This document shows positions 44,601 through 54,769 of a stretch of DNA of 64,000 bases, in pieces. This stretch comes from Isoetes taiwanensis. Lineage: Eukaryota > Streptophyta > Lycopodiopsida > Isoetales > Isoetaceae. Positions within the stretch are counted from its first letter, which is position 1; each line of letters begins with the position of its first letter. The stretch is from assembly GCA_021234155.1 (NCBI GenBank), contig JAJEKV010000009.1:7799546-7863545 (forward strand). The letters run 5' to 3'. The notes below the pieces were generated by a model that had not been told where the DNA came from, ran no database searches, and saw only the letters and a program-made list of their open reading frames with translations. Both the position numbers and the translations under genes were made by a program.

Positions 44601-47410
44601 AGGCGGATCCAAAAAAGTTCCCGAGGCAGCCCCTTCTGTCCGGCTCCCCAGGGGCTGCACGCTAATGACCACCCTCCGGGCCCCGTTCCCTATCCGGCCG
44701 TTGGATCCTCCATTCAGGGGCCCCTCTTGGGAAGGCCCAAAAGATTCCAGATCGGGTCCTGAGAACTTGTCAAACCGCTGGGCCCCAGAGGTCGGCCTTG
44801 TAGAAACCGGGCAGTGTCTTGTCGTTCGGACCGGGAGGCTCGAATGGCAAATCGACCACTGCCAAATGCGTCCGAATGGCGAAAATTACCCTAGGAGCAA
44901 GTTACAAGGTCGGTTTTGCAAAAGAAAGAAACACTCACGCCCTCCACGACAAGATCCCCGCATCCACATCCTAGGCCAATTGACTACGAGTGTGATGGAA
45001 GTGAGCTACTTTGGCGCTTCTTGGAGGTCGGGTGGTCTTCTGCCCGCGGAACTTGGTCCCCGTGGCAACGTCGATGTTCTCGAGTCCATTGGCGAGAGTC
45101 AAATCGCGATTCCTGAGAGGGAGGTCGCCCGCCCATCCCGGGCCTTGGGGAGAGGAAAATTCGGGGCAAGCACCTGGGGATTTTTAGGGTCCGGTGTTTC
45201 AAGCGTCAACACCCCCACTCCATCGTCAAGTCACGGCAAAGGTCCGGCCCGAATCGACAAGAGGGGCCTCCAAAACGTAAACCCGTGGGCTTGCCGTGTT
45301 CTAGAAGGGTTTGCGTTTTGGGGGCGAGACTTGGTCTGCTTACTTGGGACTGGCCGAAGCCGCAGCCGGAGAATACTTGAGCAAGGGAACCGACGGAGCG
45401 GAGTTTGGGCCCGTCCTCCTCCCGATGTGGCAAGTAGAAGTCGGGGGCTTTTTGCAAATGGCAAGACATTCATAAATGCACCAATGCATTGTACTAAAAT
45501 AAATTCGATTTTTTGCAAATGGATTCCTAACCCATCTCTCAAATAATGACCCAATTTTCGAAATTTTAGGAGAAGGTCTAGGTCAAAGGGTTAGCTAAGG
45601 TCAAAGGAATGGAGTTTGTGGGATCGTTGTACTTGGGGTTGACCTTGGCTCATTTGGACGTTATACTTGGTCTAAGATTGCATTGAGAATATAAGCATCA
45701 TAACTATTAGAATGAAGATAAATGATTACAGAAAAGCATCATAACTACTAGAATGAAGATAAATGATTACAGAAAAGCAAAAGACTAGTGCGGGTTGGGA
45801 GGGGGGGTTAGATTTGGTTGCTTGTGATGATGGTTGTGTTTCAGTATCAAGGCATATGGATAGAGAGAATGCCCTTGTTCAACGGACTGCTCCCTAAAGC
45901 TATTTGACATGGATGGCATAATTAACTTGTAATGAACTGAATTCGGGGCAAGCAGAGTTTAGGGTCCCAGCTCTGGCGTCAACACCCCCACTCCATGTCA
46001 AGATACGGTGCAAGGTCCCGACCAAATCTGACAAGGAGAGGGCCTCCGAAACGTAAACCCTGTGACTTGCCAGATTCTAGAAGGGTTTTTGTTTTGGGGG
46101 CCGAGTTTTGGTCTTCTGGCCACAGAACTTGGTCCCTAGGGCAACGTCGACGTTCTGAGTCCATTCGCAGAGTCAAATCGCAGTTCCGGAGAGGGGAGGT
46201 CGCCCGTCCATCCCCAGGGCCTTGGGGAGAGGAAATTCGGGGCAAGCAGCTTCCGGGGGGATTTTAGGGTCCGTGCTCTAGCATCAACACCCCCACTCCA
46301 CGTCAAGTCACGGCGCAAGGTCCCGCCCTAATCTGACAAGGAGAGGGCCTCCAAAACGTAAACCCTGTGGGTTGCCAGGTTCTAGAAGGGTTTGCGTTTT
46401 GGGGGCGAGACTTGGTCCGTTACGCAGGGACACGGGCCGAGAAGCTGCTGGCCAGAATACGGAGCAAGGGGAACAGAGCGGGCGGAGTTTGGGCACTGCC
46501 CTCCTCCCGGTGTGGCAAGTAGAAGTGAGGGCTTTGCGATGGCAAGACATTCATAAATTCGCAATTAATGCATTGTACGAAAATAAATTCTGATTTTTTG
46601 CGGTTGGATTCCTAATCCATCTCCATCCACCTGACCCATTTTTTGAAATTTTTAGGAGAAGGTCTAGGTCAAAGGGTTAGCTAAGGTCAAAGGAATGGAG
46701 TTCGTGGGATCGTTGTACTTGGGGTTGACCTTGGCTCATTTGGGCGTTATACTTGGTCTAAGATTGCATTGGGCGTAAACCACGTGACTTGCAGTTCTAG
46801 AAGGGTTTTGTTTTGGTTTTTCTGCTCCCTAAAGCTATTTGACATGGATGGCATAACTAACTTGTAATGAACTGGTTTTGTTTCTCAGAAACAATTGTAC
46901 CTTGATGAAAGATTGCTTCATAGTTTCCAAGTGAAAATTTTTTTAATGTGTCCGCACCGCCTTGTTGCCCCCCTGGTCAAAGACTCGCCTTTTTTCGATG
47001 CACACTCTTTTAGTTATGCATTTTATTGCATTTATGGTTTATAAATTCGTAGTTAATGCATGGCATGGAATTAAATTATGGTTTTTGGTCAGCTGGCTTC
47101 TATGGTCATCACCAGCATACAGGAAAATTTCCAAAATTTTCGGATAAGGTCAAGCGTTGGGGTTAGAACGGTCCGGGCGGCCGTTGTTGGGCAAGCATGG
47201 CGCACCCTTCCCCAAGTCAAACAAAGGCGACTTTGAATGGCCACCTCAAGAGGGGAGAGTCCGATCCCCGAGCCGGACCCCAAAAACGTTCTCGGCGGTT
47301 TGTCACAGCAATCACAGGGGGCCTGTATGCTAATGAACACCCTCCGGCTTCGGTTCCCCTATATATTGGCCGTTGAATCCTCCGTTCAAGGATCCGCCCT
47401 CGGGGCGCAT
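38645..47410. repeat. ~1.1-kb tandem repeat, eight copies plus a diverged ninth
   Basis: The marker GACATTCATAAAT lies at 38761, 39881, 40991, 42099, 43220, 44347, 45465 and 46546 (spacing 1081-1127 bp). A degenerate copy spans 47030-47410. Each unit contains GGAGAAGGTCTAGGTCAAAG, CCCTTCCCCAAGTCAAACGA, CCGTTGGATCCTCC, GGCGAAATTACCCTAGGGAG, GAGCTACTTTGGCGCTTCTT and a CCAAAACGTAAACCC/GGGTTTGCGTTTTGG stem-loop. Copies 7 and 8 are joined by a different ~360-bp block (45600-45960) with a 41-bp duplication at 45693/45734. The many ORFs are unstable between copies and not conserved in frame, so it is treated as non-coding satellite. Confidence 0.95.
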
Positions 47411-47737
47411 TCAAATAAGCCTAGGGACAAACTTTAATGAGCTTCACATTAAAAAAAAAGATGCAAAAACAATAACATCGCTATAACAAAATACGTCGCA
47501 AGGACGTCGCGTGCGACGCAGATTTGAAATAACGTCGCATGCGGCGTGGCGCCGCATCGGCGCTCTCTGTAATATTTTGAACCAGCGGCGTCAGGCTTTT
47601 CCGAACTTCTTTTTGCCCTACTTCTTCGAGGTTCTTGGGCGATCCATCGGCGCTAGTACCACGATCTACCCGCAAGCAACTATTCTAAGGTTAGTATATC
47701 ATGTTTTTAGATTGAATAGGTTTTTGGATTGAATGGT

Positions 47738-48560
47738 GCATGCCCAACCTTCCTCTTTTTTTGGTTTCCTTTCCTTCCTCTTCTTCTTTGTTCTTGATTT
47801 TTTTTCTTCCCATTCTTCCATGCCTCGTTCATTCTTCCTCCTTCTTTCTTTCTCATGCTTCATTTCTTCCTCATTCTTCCTCATGCTTCATTTCTTCCTC
47901 CTTCTTCTTCCATGCTTCATTCTTTCCTCATTCTTTCTTCCCATATTTCTTCTTTCCTCATTTCTTTCTCATTCTTTCTTCCTCATTCTTTCTCATTTCT
48001 TTCTTCCTCATGCTTTCTCATTCTTTATTCCTCACTCTTTCTCATTCTTCCTCATTCTTTCTCATTTCTTGCTTTCTCATTTCTTTCTCATTTCTTTCTC
48101 ATGCTTTTTCTCATTTGTTTCTCATTTCCATTCTTTCTCATGCTTTCTCATTCCTAATTCTTTCCCCTCCCTTCCCTCATTTCTTTCTTCTCTTCCCTTC
48201 CTTATTCTTCATTTTTTTTCATTTCTTATTCTTCATTCTTTTTAATTTCATTTCTTCATTCTTCATTTGTTTCTTATTCTTCACATTTCTTCCTCACTTT
48301 CCATTCGATCCTTTTCTTTCCCTTCCCTTATTTCTTCCTTCCATTCTATTCCCTTCCCTTCTCTTATTTCCTCTTATTTTTCTTCATTCTTTCTTGTTTC
48401 TTCTCTTATTTCTTCTCTATTCTATCCTTATTTCTTCCCTTCTATTCTCTTATTTCTTTCTCTTGTTTTATTTCTATCTCTTGTTTTCTATCCCCCCCTT
48501 TTTTTCCTTTCTTTCTTCTTGATCTTTTTCGATCTTCTTTGTTCTTATTCCTCTAATGCT
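47738..48560. repeat. ~820-bp homopyrimidine (C/T) tract
   Basis: Built almost entirely of TTTCTTCC, TTTCTCATT and TTCCTT words, with almost no G on the plus strand. It is capable of triplex (H-DNA) structure. The long ORFs (F/S/L-only peptides) are compositional artefacts. Confidence 0.95.
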
Positions 48561-48689
48561 TTGTTACTTACATTTGCGGCTTTCTATTACGATTTGGACC
48601 CGGCAGGATCTTGTACACGCGTCCTTATTTTGGTAAGTAGTTGATCGCACTTGCATTTTATTTTTATAGTTTTAAGTAGGTTAAAAAAA

Positions 48690-49085
48690 TTGATGGAGTG
48701 GCTTGTTCAAGGGCACGGGTCGGCTCCACTTAGAGTGGGGAGGACCATGTACCCGGGTTCGAAGTCCACTTTCACTACAATCATAAATGTTTCCTAGGTT
48801 AATGAGTGGCTTGTTCAAGGGGCACGGTGGGCTCCACCTAGAGTGGAGAGGACCACGCATGCTGTTCAAGTCCACTTCCAGTTCCACTTGTTATTTTTTA
48901 GGTTTAAAATAAAATTGTAGTGGCTTGTTCAAGGTCAAGGTGCGTGGAGAGGACTAGGTGTCCGGGTCCAAGTCCACTTTTCTTCTCATTCTTAGGTAGA
49001 TGTGGCTACGGCAAGGACATGGTCGGCTCCACCGGCATGAGAGTGGGGAGGACCCGGTGTTGAACCTTAGTTCACGTTTTGTCGA
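48690..49085 (+). repeat. tRNA-like tandem units (SINE-like), about four copies
   Basis: Units of ~100-130 bp begin GTGGCTTGTTCAAGG and carry CGGCTCCAC, GAGTGGGGAGGACC and, in the first copy, CCGGGTTCGAAGTCCAC. The spacing of TGGCTTGTTCAAGG (box A-like) and GGTTCGAAGTCC (box B-like) matches a pol III internal promoter. Later copies have degraded box B. No cloverleaf with anticodon could be drawn, so these are tRNA-derived repeats and not tRNA genes. Confidence 0.55.
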
Positions 49086-50070
49086 TTTTAGCTAGAGGTA
49101 GCTAGGGCTAGGTTAAGTTAACGATGGCCCCGGATGATTCCCTTCACACCCGTGCTAGTTAAAAAAAAAATAGGTTAGGCTAACTTAATGTAGTACTAAT
49201 TAAGCACTAAAAGCGTTGGTAAAAAATAACTTAACTAATTAACTAAATTATTTCAACATGTCTAGTTAAGTTAGCCAAAGGCATAAAAATTATATGTACA
49301 ATTAACTAAACTTAAAGTGACCTCTATAGTGCTAATTTCTAATTTAGTTAATTTTTAGTTAATTTTGCTAACTAATCCGAACAAGGTGCGAAGATAAGTT
49401 TAAGTAGTGTTTTTGGTTAAAAAAGTTAACTAAAATTTGGGACTATCTGCTAACTAATTAACTAGTAATACGAATGTAAATTGACCGTGGGTCCGAATAC
49501 CCTAATCTAACCTATTTAGTTTTTCTTGTTTCTTCTTCTTTTTTTTTTTTTTGGGCTTTTGGAAGTCGGATAAGGTATTAGTCGCCATAGGGCGTGTTAT
49601 AAGTAATGATTATATGGTCTACATACATGTTTGATATTGTCGTATTATGTTGCATTTACTTTGTGCATGCTTGGCTTTTGTATTCATTATTTTGTTTTGT
49701 TTGTAGGCATAAAATGGCCTCGATAGGACGAGAGATGCTTAGTGAAATTAGGCGATCCTCATCAATCAAATATGCGCCTGAGACCGGAGGCGGAACGACA
49801 TATGCAAACTGATGATCGAATTAACCATTTTGTAGCATCAGTTGAGAAAGAATGTCAGTTTTTATAGGAAGCAGTGGCGGATATGAATGAAGGTCTAGAG
49901 CATGACATAAGGCTCGGGCACGGCGAGGGATCTGCAAACGTCGATGGAGAGCCATCCAATCGCAACCGCAAATGCGCGGTCCCTCTAACTTCGTGACTTT
50001 CGGATGACTACTCCACTCGATCGAGAGAGTAGCTCTAGGCTAAAAGGGTGGATACTCCTCTTAACGAGTC
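49086..50070. other. CACTA interior, AT-rich, no recognised gene
   Basis: 49080-49480 is rich in TTAGTTAAC-type words. A short frame at 49714-49809 (MASIGREMLSEIRRSSSIKY) could be an exon remnant. Nothing else is recognisable. Confidence 0.45.
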
Positions 50071-50205
50071 TTTTGTGATTATTTAAAAATATAAATACAA
50101 TTCACTTTTGTGATTATTTAAAAATATAAATATAAAAATAATTTTGTGACTATTTAAAAATATGAATATAAAAACACTTTTGTGATTATTTAAAAATATT
50201 TTTAT
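50071..50205. repeat. 36-bp AT-rich tandem repeat, four copies
   Basis: TTTTGTGATTATTTAAAAAT starts units at 50071, 50106, 50142 and 50178. Confidence 0.93.
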
Positions 50206-50257
50206 ATAAATATATTTTTTATTTATTTTTTTATTTTTTTTTATTTTTTTCCCCTTC

Positions 50258-50760
50258 ACGTCGCATGCGACGTATCCACGTGGCTTTTTTTTTTTTTTTG
50301 CCACGTGGCTTTTTTATATAAATATATTTTTATTTTTTTTTTTTTTTTTCCCCTTCACGTCGCATGCGACGTATCCACGTGGCTTTTTTTTTGGCTACGT
50401 GGCTTTTCTACACGCGGATTTTCGAATTTTCCACGTTAATGCGTTTCCGCGTCACGCGTGATGCGGCGTATACACGCGGGCTTTCACGGCACGCGTGGAT
50501 TTTGGTGATGTTCCACGTGTATATTCCACGTGTATATTCCACGTGTATATTCCACGTGTATATTTCACGTGTCACGTGCCATGCGACGTCTGCGCGACGT
50601 CTGCGTCACGTCTGCTGACGTCTGTCTGACGCTGACGCCGCGTCGCGACGACGGCGCGTCGCGACGCGGCGCCGATGCGCAACGACGCTGTCTGCGTCTG
50701 ACGCCGTCGAGCGACGCCGTCGGACGTCAGCAGGTCAGCAGACGTCGCTATAAGGCCGCT
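50258..50760. repeat. CACTA right subterminal region: palindromes, G-box array, GACGTC repeats
   Basis: The 16-bp perfect palindrome ACGTCGCATGCGACGT occurs at 50258-50273 and 50357-50372 inside a 99-bp duplication. CACGTG occurs six times at 50514-50578, the first five at 13-bp spacing. A 13-bp perfect stem with a 6-nt loop (CCGCGTCGCGACG) lies at 50638-50669. GACGTCTGC-type words fill 50585-50755. This is the expected location for transposase-binding subterminal repeats. Confidence 0.88.
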
Positions 50761-50783
50761 AAATGGCCTTTTTTCTTGTTGTG

Positions 50784-50846
50784 AATGAGCCATCCCTTTC
50801 ATTTCTTTGACCCTCTTTTTCACTCGACATTGTGTTAGTCCTGTGC
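50784..50846 (+). pseudogene. Ulp1/C48 protease-like gene, part right of the CACTA insertion
   Basis: Starting at the second AAT of the target duplication, the frame that left off at 35253 continues as MSHPFHFFDPLFHSTL, then Cys and a TAG. In Ulp1/SENP proteases the ND(x)hIxFY block is followed by an aromatic-rich HxFNSFFxxxL motif, which HFFDPLFHSTL resembles in place and spacing. The rest of the catalytic domain is not recognisable. A stop or unrecognised intron, then gypsy sequence, follows. Confidence 0.62.
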
Positions 50847-51950
50847 CTCCTGGTTCAGGACTATTCATGCACACGACGGACGTGTCAAGCTCAAGGATCC
50901 ACGATCGACCACCGGTCACCATCAAAGGCCCAAATGAAGACCAAACATCGGACCCACGCCAAAGCACTGGTTCTACCAAGAAGAGGCTCCGGACAAGTGA
51001 TGGCTTCGCCACCGCCCTTTGTCGGCGTCGGCGTGATTCTAGGCACTTCAAGAGGCACCGCCAACATTCCTCTGAATCGGGCCTCCTTCCGTGAGTCGGC
51101 ACCGAGATCGGTCCGAGTGTCTATATTGGGCCAAAGGCCATTGTACTATATATATGATTAGAGCTAGCACATGAAGGCTAGATGAGTTTTGAGTCTTGTC
51201 TCTTTTTCGGTCTTCTCTCGATTAAGAGAGCTCATGTATGTTCATCATTGATATCAAGGAAGCTTATTGTTTTCCTCTCATTGTTCTCTTTGTTACTGCT
51301 TCTTCTTCTTGTTCTCTTCTTGCAAATCCGTGACATAGTCCCCCTGACTCTCCCGTTAGATCCACGGGTCCTCACAGAGGGTCGTCTTCCGGAGTTCCCG
51401 AACCCGGACCCCCAACACCGCCGCCGGCTGCCGGTCCGATTCAATCCTACTTTCTTCATACGCCATATGCTGTCCGAAACTTCACGCCGAAAGAACTCCT
51501 TTCTCGAGCGGCATCTCGCTTGGAGCGCCATCGGCGTCGGAACCGCTTCGCGACATGTATGGATCTCGCTTATGACATTGAGGGAGGCCATCTTCTGGTC
51601 CTAGGGCTCGGTCGGCCACCCACCCCTGTGGTCCTGTCCTCCCCCAGCCCGCCCCAAGCGTGCAAACATTGCTCACGGCCCTCAGTCACCCTCATCACTA
51701 TCAGAGCCCTATCGGGCTCAACCTTCTCAACCTTACTTTCATACACCTGAACACACCTACATCCATCACTCTTCAGGCCATACGCCTCTTCCTTCACAAC
51801 CATCATCTCCCCCGGGTGGGCGGGGGATATCCACAAGTCTCTTTTTAAGCCTACCCGGGAATTTCCTTTCCCTACATTTCCCCTTTGCACTTCCTCGCTT
51901 ACAACCTTTTGATCTCAAAACCAATGACAGTCACCCCTTCATCAGGGTCC
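50847..51950 (+). other. probable 5' LTR remnant and leader of a gypsy element
   Basis: TATATATA-like sequence at 51150, then CT-rich text with GTTCTCTTCTTGCAAATCCGTG up to about 51336, resembles the end of a plant gypsy LTR. No second LTR or clear primer-binding site is visible, so the boundaries are not fixed. The ORFs here are not recognised. Confidence 0.35.
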
Positions 51951-53440
51951 TTCAGGCACCATGCCACCTCCAACTCAACCTCAATATCCTCATTATACTT
52001 TTCTGTCCAGCCAAGCACTTTCACATCTACCTTTTCGGACTAAACCGACTTATCCCACCTTTGGCAACACGAAGGCAAACCCTTAGACCAAAGTGCTCAG
52101 GGCCCACATGGAAGAATTTGAGGCTCTAGCTGTCCTAAATGGTCATGCGCAACCTCAACTGAAATTCCACATCTTTTTCCACCACCTGGCGCGGCTCTCC
52201 CTCATCAATGGCTCATGTCCAACAAAAGCCACTGGAAACAAGATTGGTCCCAAATGAGAACTTTTTCTTTTCTCACTACGGGACCACGGATGATGATAAA
52301 CTTCATCTCAAGCAACTCAATGAACTTCAACAAGAGCCCACAGAGTGCCGCCAGGATTTTATGGATCGACTTCACATTCTTTTCGGTAAACTCAAGGAGT
52401 ACCCAACACGAGCCGCATTTTGGTCCGTTTCTCCAAGGACTTCCTCCGGCTATTCGACTCATGATCAATACTCAAGGCCCCAAGACTTTGGAGCGTATAT
52501 CGACCTTGTCAATCACTTTCGTCAATGTTTCCTCCCCGTGGCGTGGCTCTTCAAGAGCTCCCTTTCATTCCACCTGTCATGGTTCCACAGACGGCTGTCC
52601 AGCCTCAACACGCCAATCCCCAGCGCAGTCAGATCTGGTGCCATATATGCAAATACCAAGGCCATTTGGCAAATGAGTGCAACTCCACCCATGGCCCGCC
52701 TCATTGCAAAAGATGCAACATGTGCAATCATGCCACGGAAGAATGCACTCGCACTCATCCTACACCATTCCACAACAAACTTGTTTATCAAGTGCAAACA
52801 ACATCTCAGCAACAATCGCACTATCAGCAGCCACCACTTCAGGCACAACCAACTCAACTCTATCAGCAACAGAAGCAACAACGGGGACCCAACACACGTC
52901 CTCCTTTTGATCCTTCTAAAGCTCAGTGTTACCACTGTCAAGAATGGGGTCATACCACCACGGCGTGTCCTCAACTTCCACAAGTTCAGGCGCCTTCACG
53001 GCACCAATCGAGACCACATCGGTCCGCCTCACGGCTTACCAACTCTGGATTGCTAATGGCAAACAAGGACCGCGTCCTGTTCTTAAGAAGCCACCTCGCG
53101 CGCCTCAGCAATCACGTTATCAGCCAGCTCCGGCAAATCAACCTCAGATGGATCAACAAGCACAGGAAGAAATTTTCCAGGCTCTTAATCCTCCAGTCCA
53201 GCCATCAAATTGGGTTGGTTTGGTTCATCACGTCCCTTGACCATTATTCCAAATGGCACGCAACCTGCCTTTGCAGTTGACACTATTCCTCATGCAGAAG
53301 AAAAAAAGGTTCATTTTGCACCTGACTTGGAGAAACTCATGCCACATGTCATGCCTAAAGTTCGCCAAAGCATTTTGAATCTCATGCAAGCTGCTGAAGG
53401 CCGCACGCTAGCAAATGTTCATGCCACCACCCGAGCTTAA
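51950..53440 (+). pseudogene. gypsy gag with three CCHC zinc knuckles, frameshifted
   Basis: An upstream segment (52208-52510) has the gag-like LHLKQLNELQQEPTECRQDF and FMDRLHILFGKL. In the next frame, CHICKYQGHLANEC (from 52639), CKRCNMCNHATEEC and CYHCQEWGHTTTAC (about 52929) each fit C-x2-C-x4-H-x4-C. Knuckles bind the element RNA during packaging. The zinc-knuckle frame is open 52525-53277, but the capsid part needs frame changes. Three knuckles is more than the usual one or two. Confidence 0.85.
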
Positions 53441-53699
53441 CAAAGACAAGATACACCTTTCACATCTCAACCTTCACGCTCTCAGACATATCCCAATATT
53501 GCTGCAGAGGTTGACTTACTCAAAGAAGTTGCTGCTTCATTACCACGCACTCCAGCACCCGTGGAACCAGCAGATCCTTTTTCTCATGTGCCTCTAGAAC
53601 TCCAAGAGGAGCTAGCCAAGATCAAAATTCCTTTAAGCTTGGCAACCATTTTGAAACTCGTCCCCGCTCTCAAGGACCGCTTACCACTCCCAACCTGCT

Positions 53700-54129
53700 T
53701 TTAGTTGGGGTGTGGCTTACCTCTACACCCACGGTCCATGCCACGGTGGGTAATCAGCAAGTCAACCATGTTCAAATAGACGGAGGTAGCGCAGTTAATC
53801 TCATCACGGATAAACTCCGCAAACAAATGGGCATCAAAGAACTTTATCGTGCCCCACATGACATCAAATTGGAAAATGGCCATATCACGAGACCTCAAGG
53901 CGTCACGCCTCTTCTTCACATCAACATCGGTGATCTCCGATTCCCCTTGGAATTTGGAGTTTGGAAGGCTGGGGAAGATCCCGGTGATTATGAAATGTTG
54001 GTTGGCCGACCTTTTTTCTCCGCCAAGCCAAGAGTATCCATTCTTGGGCCCGCGGATGGGTTGGTCATCACCGATGGTCATCTCAATGCCACCATGGACT
54101 TGGAAACAGGCAAGATCATTTTACGTTGA
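53700..54129 (+). pseudogene. gypsy aspartic protease
   Basis: An open frame 53710-54126 has VQIDGGSAVNLI (Asp at about 53779), the active-site loop of retropepsins (D-S/T-G-A/S, here D-G-G-S). EMLVGRPFF and ILGPADGLVITDG flap and C-terminal features follow. The replaced residue in the D-T/S-G triad suggests loss of activity or a lineage variant. It lies between gag and RT, the usual gypsy order. Confidence 0.82.
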
Positions 54130-54769
54130 ACATGCGAACCCTCTCTCTGGACCCACATTCTCGAGGAAGCTCGGAATATTTATCAAGTTCGGGCTCCACT
54201 CAAGAAATGCGCCTCATCATCCTACCCGAATATGCCGATCCTTGGGGAGACATGACTCTTGATCGGGACCAGTCGTGGTCGCTTTGCTTGACCCTTACCT
54301 CGCTCCTTGCAATAGAATCCAACGTGTTGATCACTTTTCGGATCTTTGAACCTCCCGCAACTCCCCGTTGATGTACACGCTGTCATGAAGCAACCTCTGG
54401 CCGGATGAAACTTCGGCAACCTCTCTTTTTTCACCACGCAGAGTGCCACGCATCCCGTTATGCTTCAACCGCCGCTCATATTGTCCAGACCACGTAAGAT
54501 GATACCTCATATTCGAGACTCACTGAAGTTGAGATCGTGGGCGTGAGCAACAATCAATCGTCCGTCGATTGTGCAAATCTTCCTACCTTTATCGTATCAG
54601 GGGGGCCAAGCCGTTCAAAAAATTCAAACACATTTTCGCCTGGAGCTACAGAGATCTTCGGGGGATCAACAAAAGCTTGGGGGAACTCACTATTCCTACC
54701 AAAACTGATGCACGACCAGTTTAGCAACGACAGTACCGGCTCAACCCTAATTACCGTGATCGCGTCAAG

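Larger units (their letters stand above)
35254..50783. mobile_element. 15.5-kb CACTA-superfamily DNA transposon, non-autonomous
   Basis: The left terminus CACAACAAGAGAATGGAC (35254 on) and the reverse complement of the right end (CACAACAAGAAAAAAGGCC from 50783) share the first 10 bases and then a TTTAGCG block. The element is flanked by AAT on both sides (35251-35253 and 50784-50786), the 3-bp duplication typical of CACTA. Both subterminal regions are packed with GCGACGTC-type repeats, as in En/Spm elements. Removing the element and one AAT restores an open Ulp1-like frame. No TnpD/TnpA-like transposase was found. The interior holds captured fragments and large tandem repeats. Confidence 0.9.

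Noticed and set aside
38880-46593. ORFs up to ~290 codons on both strands
   Set aside because: They lie in the 1.1-kb tandem repeat, change frame and length from copy to copy and overlap on opposite strands.
47733-48522. 260-codon and 170-codon plus-strand ORFs
   Set aside because: Homopyrimidine tract lacks stop codons by composition; peptides contain almost only F, S, L, I, P and H.
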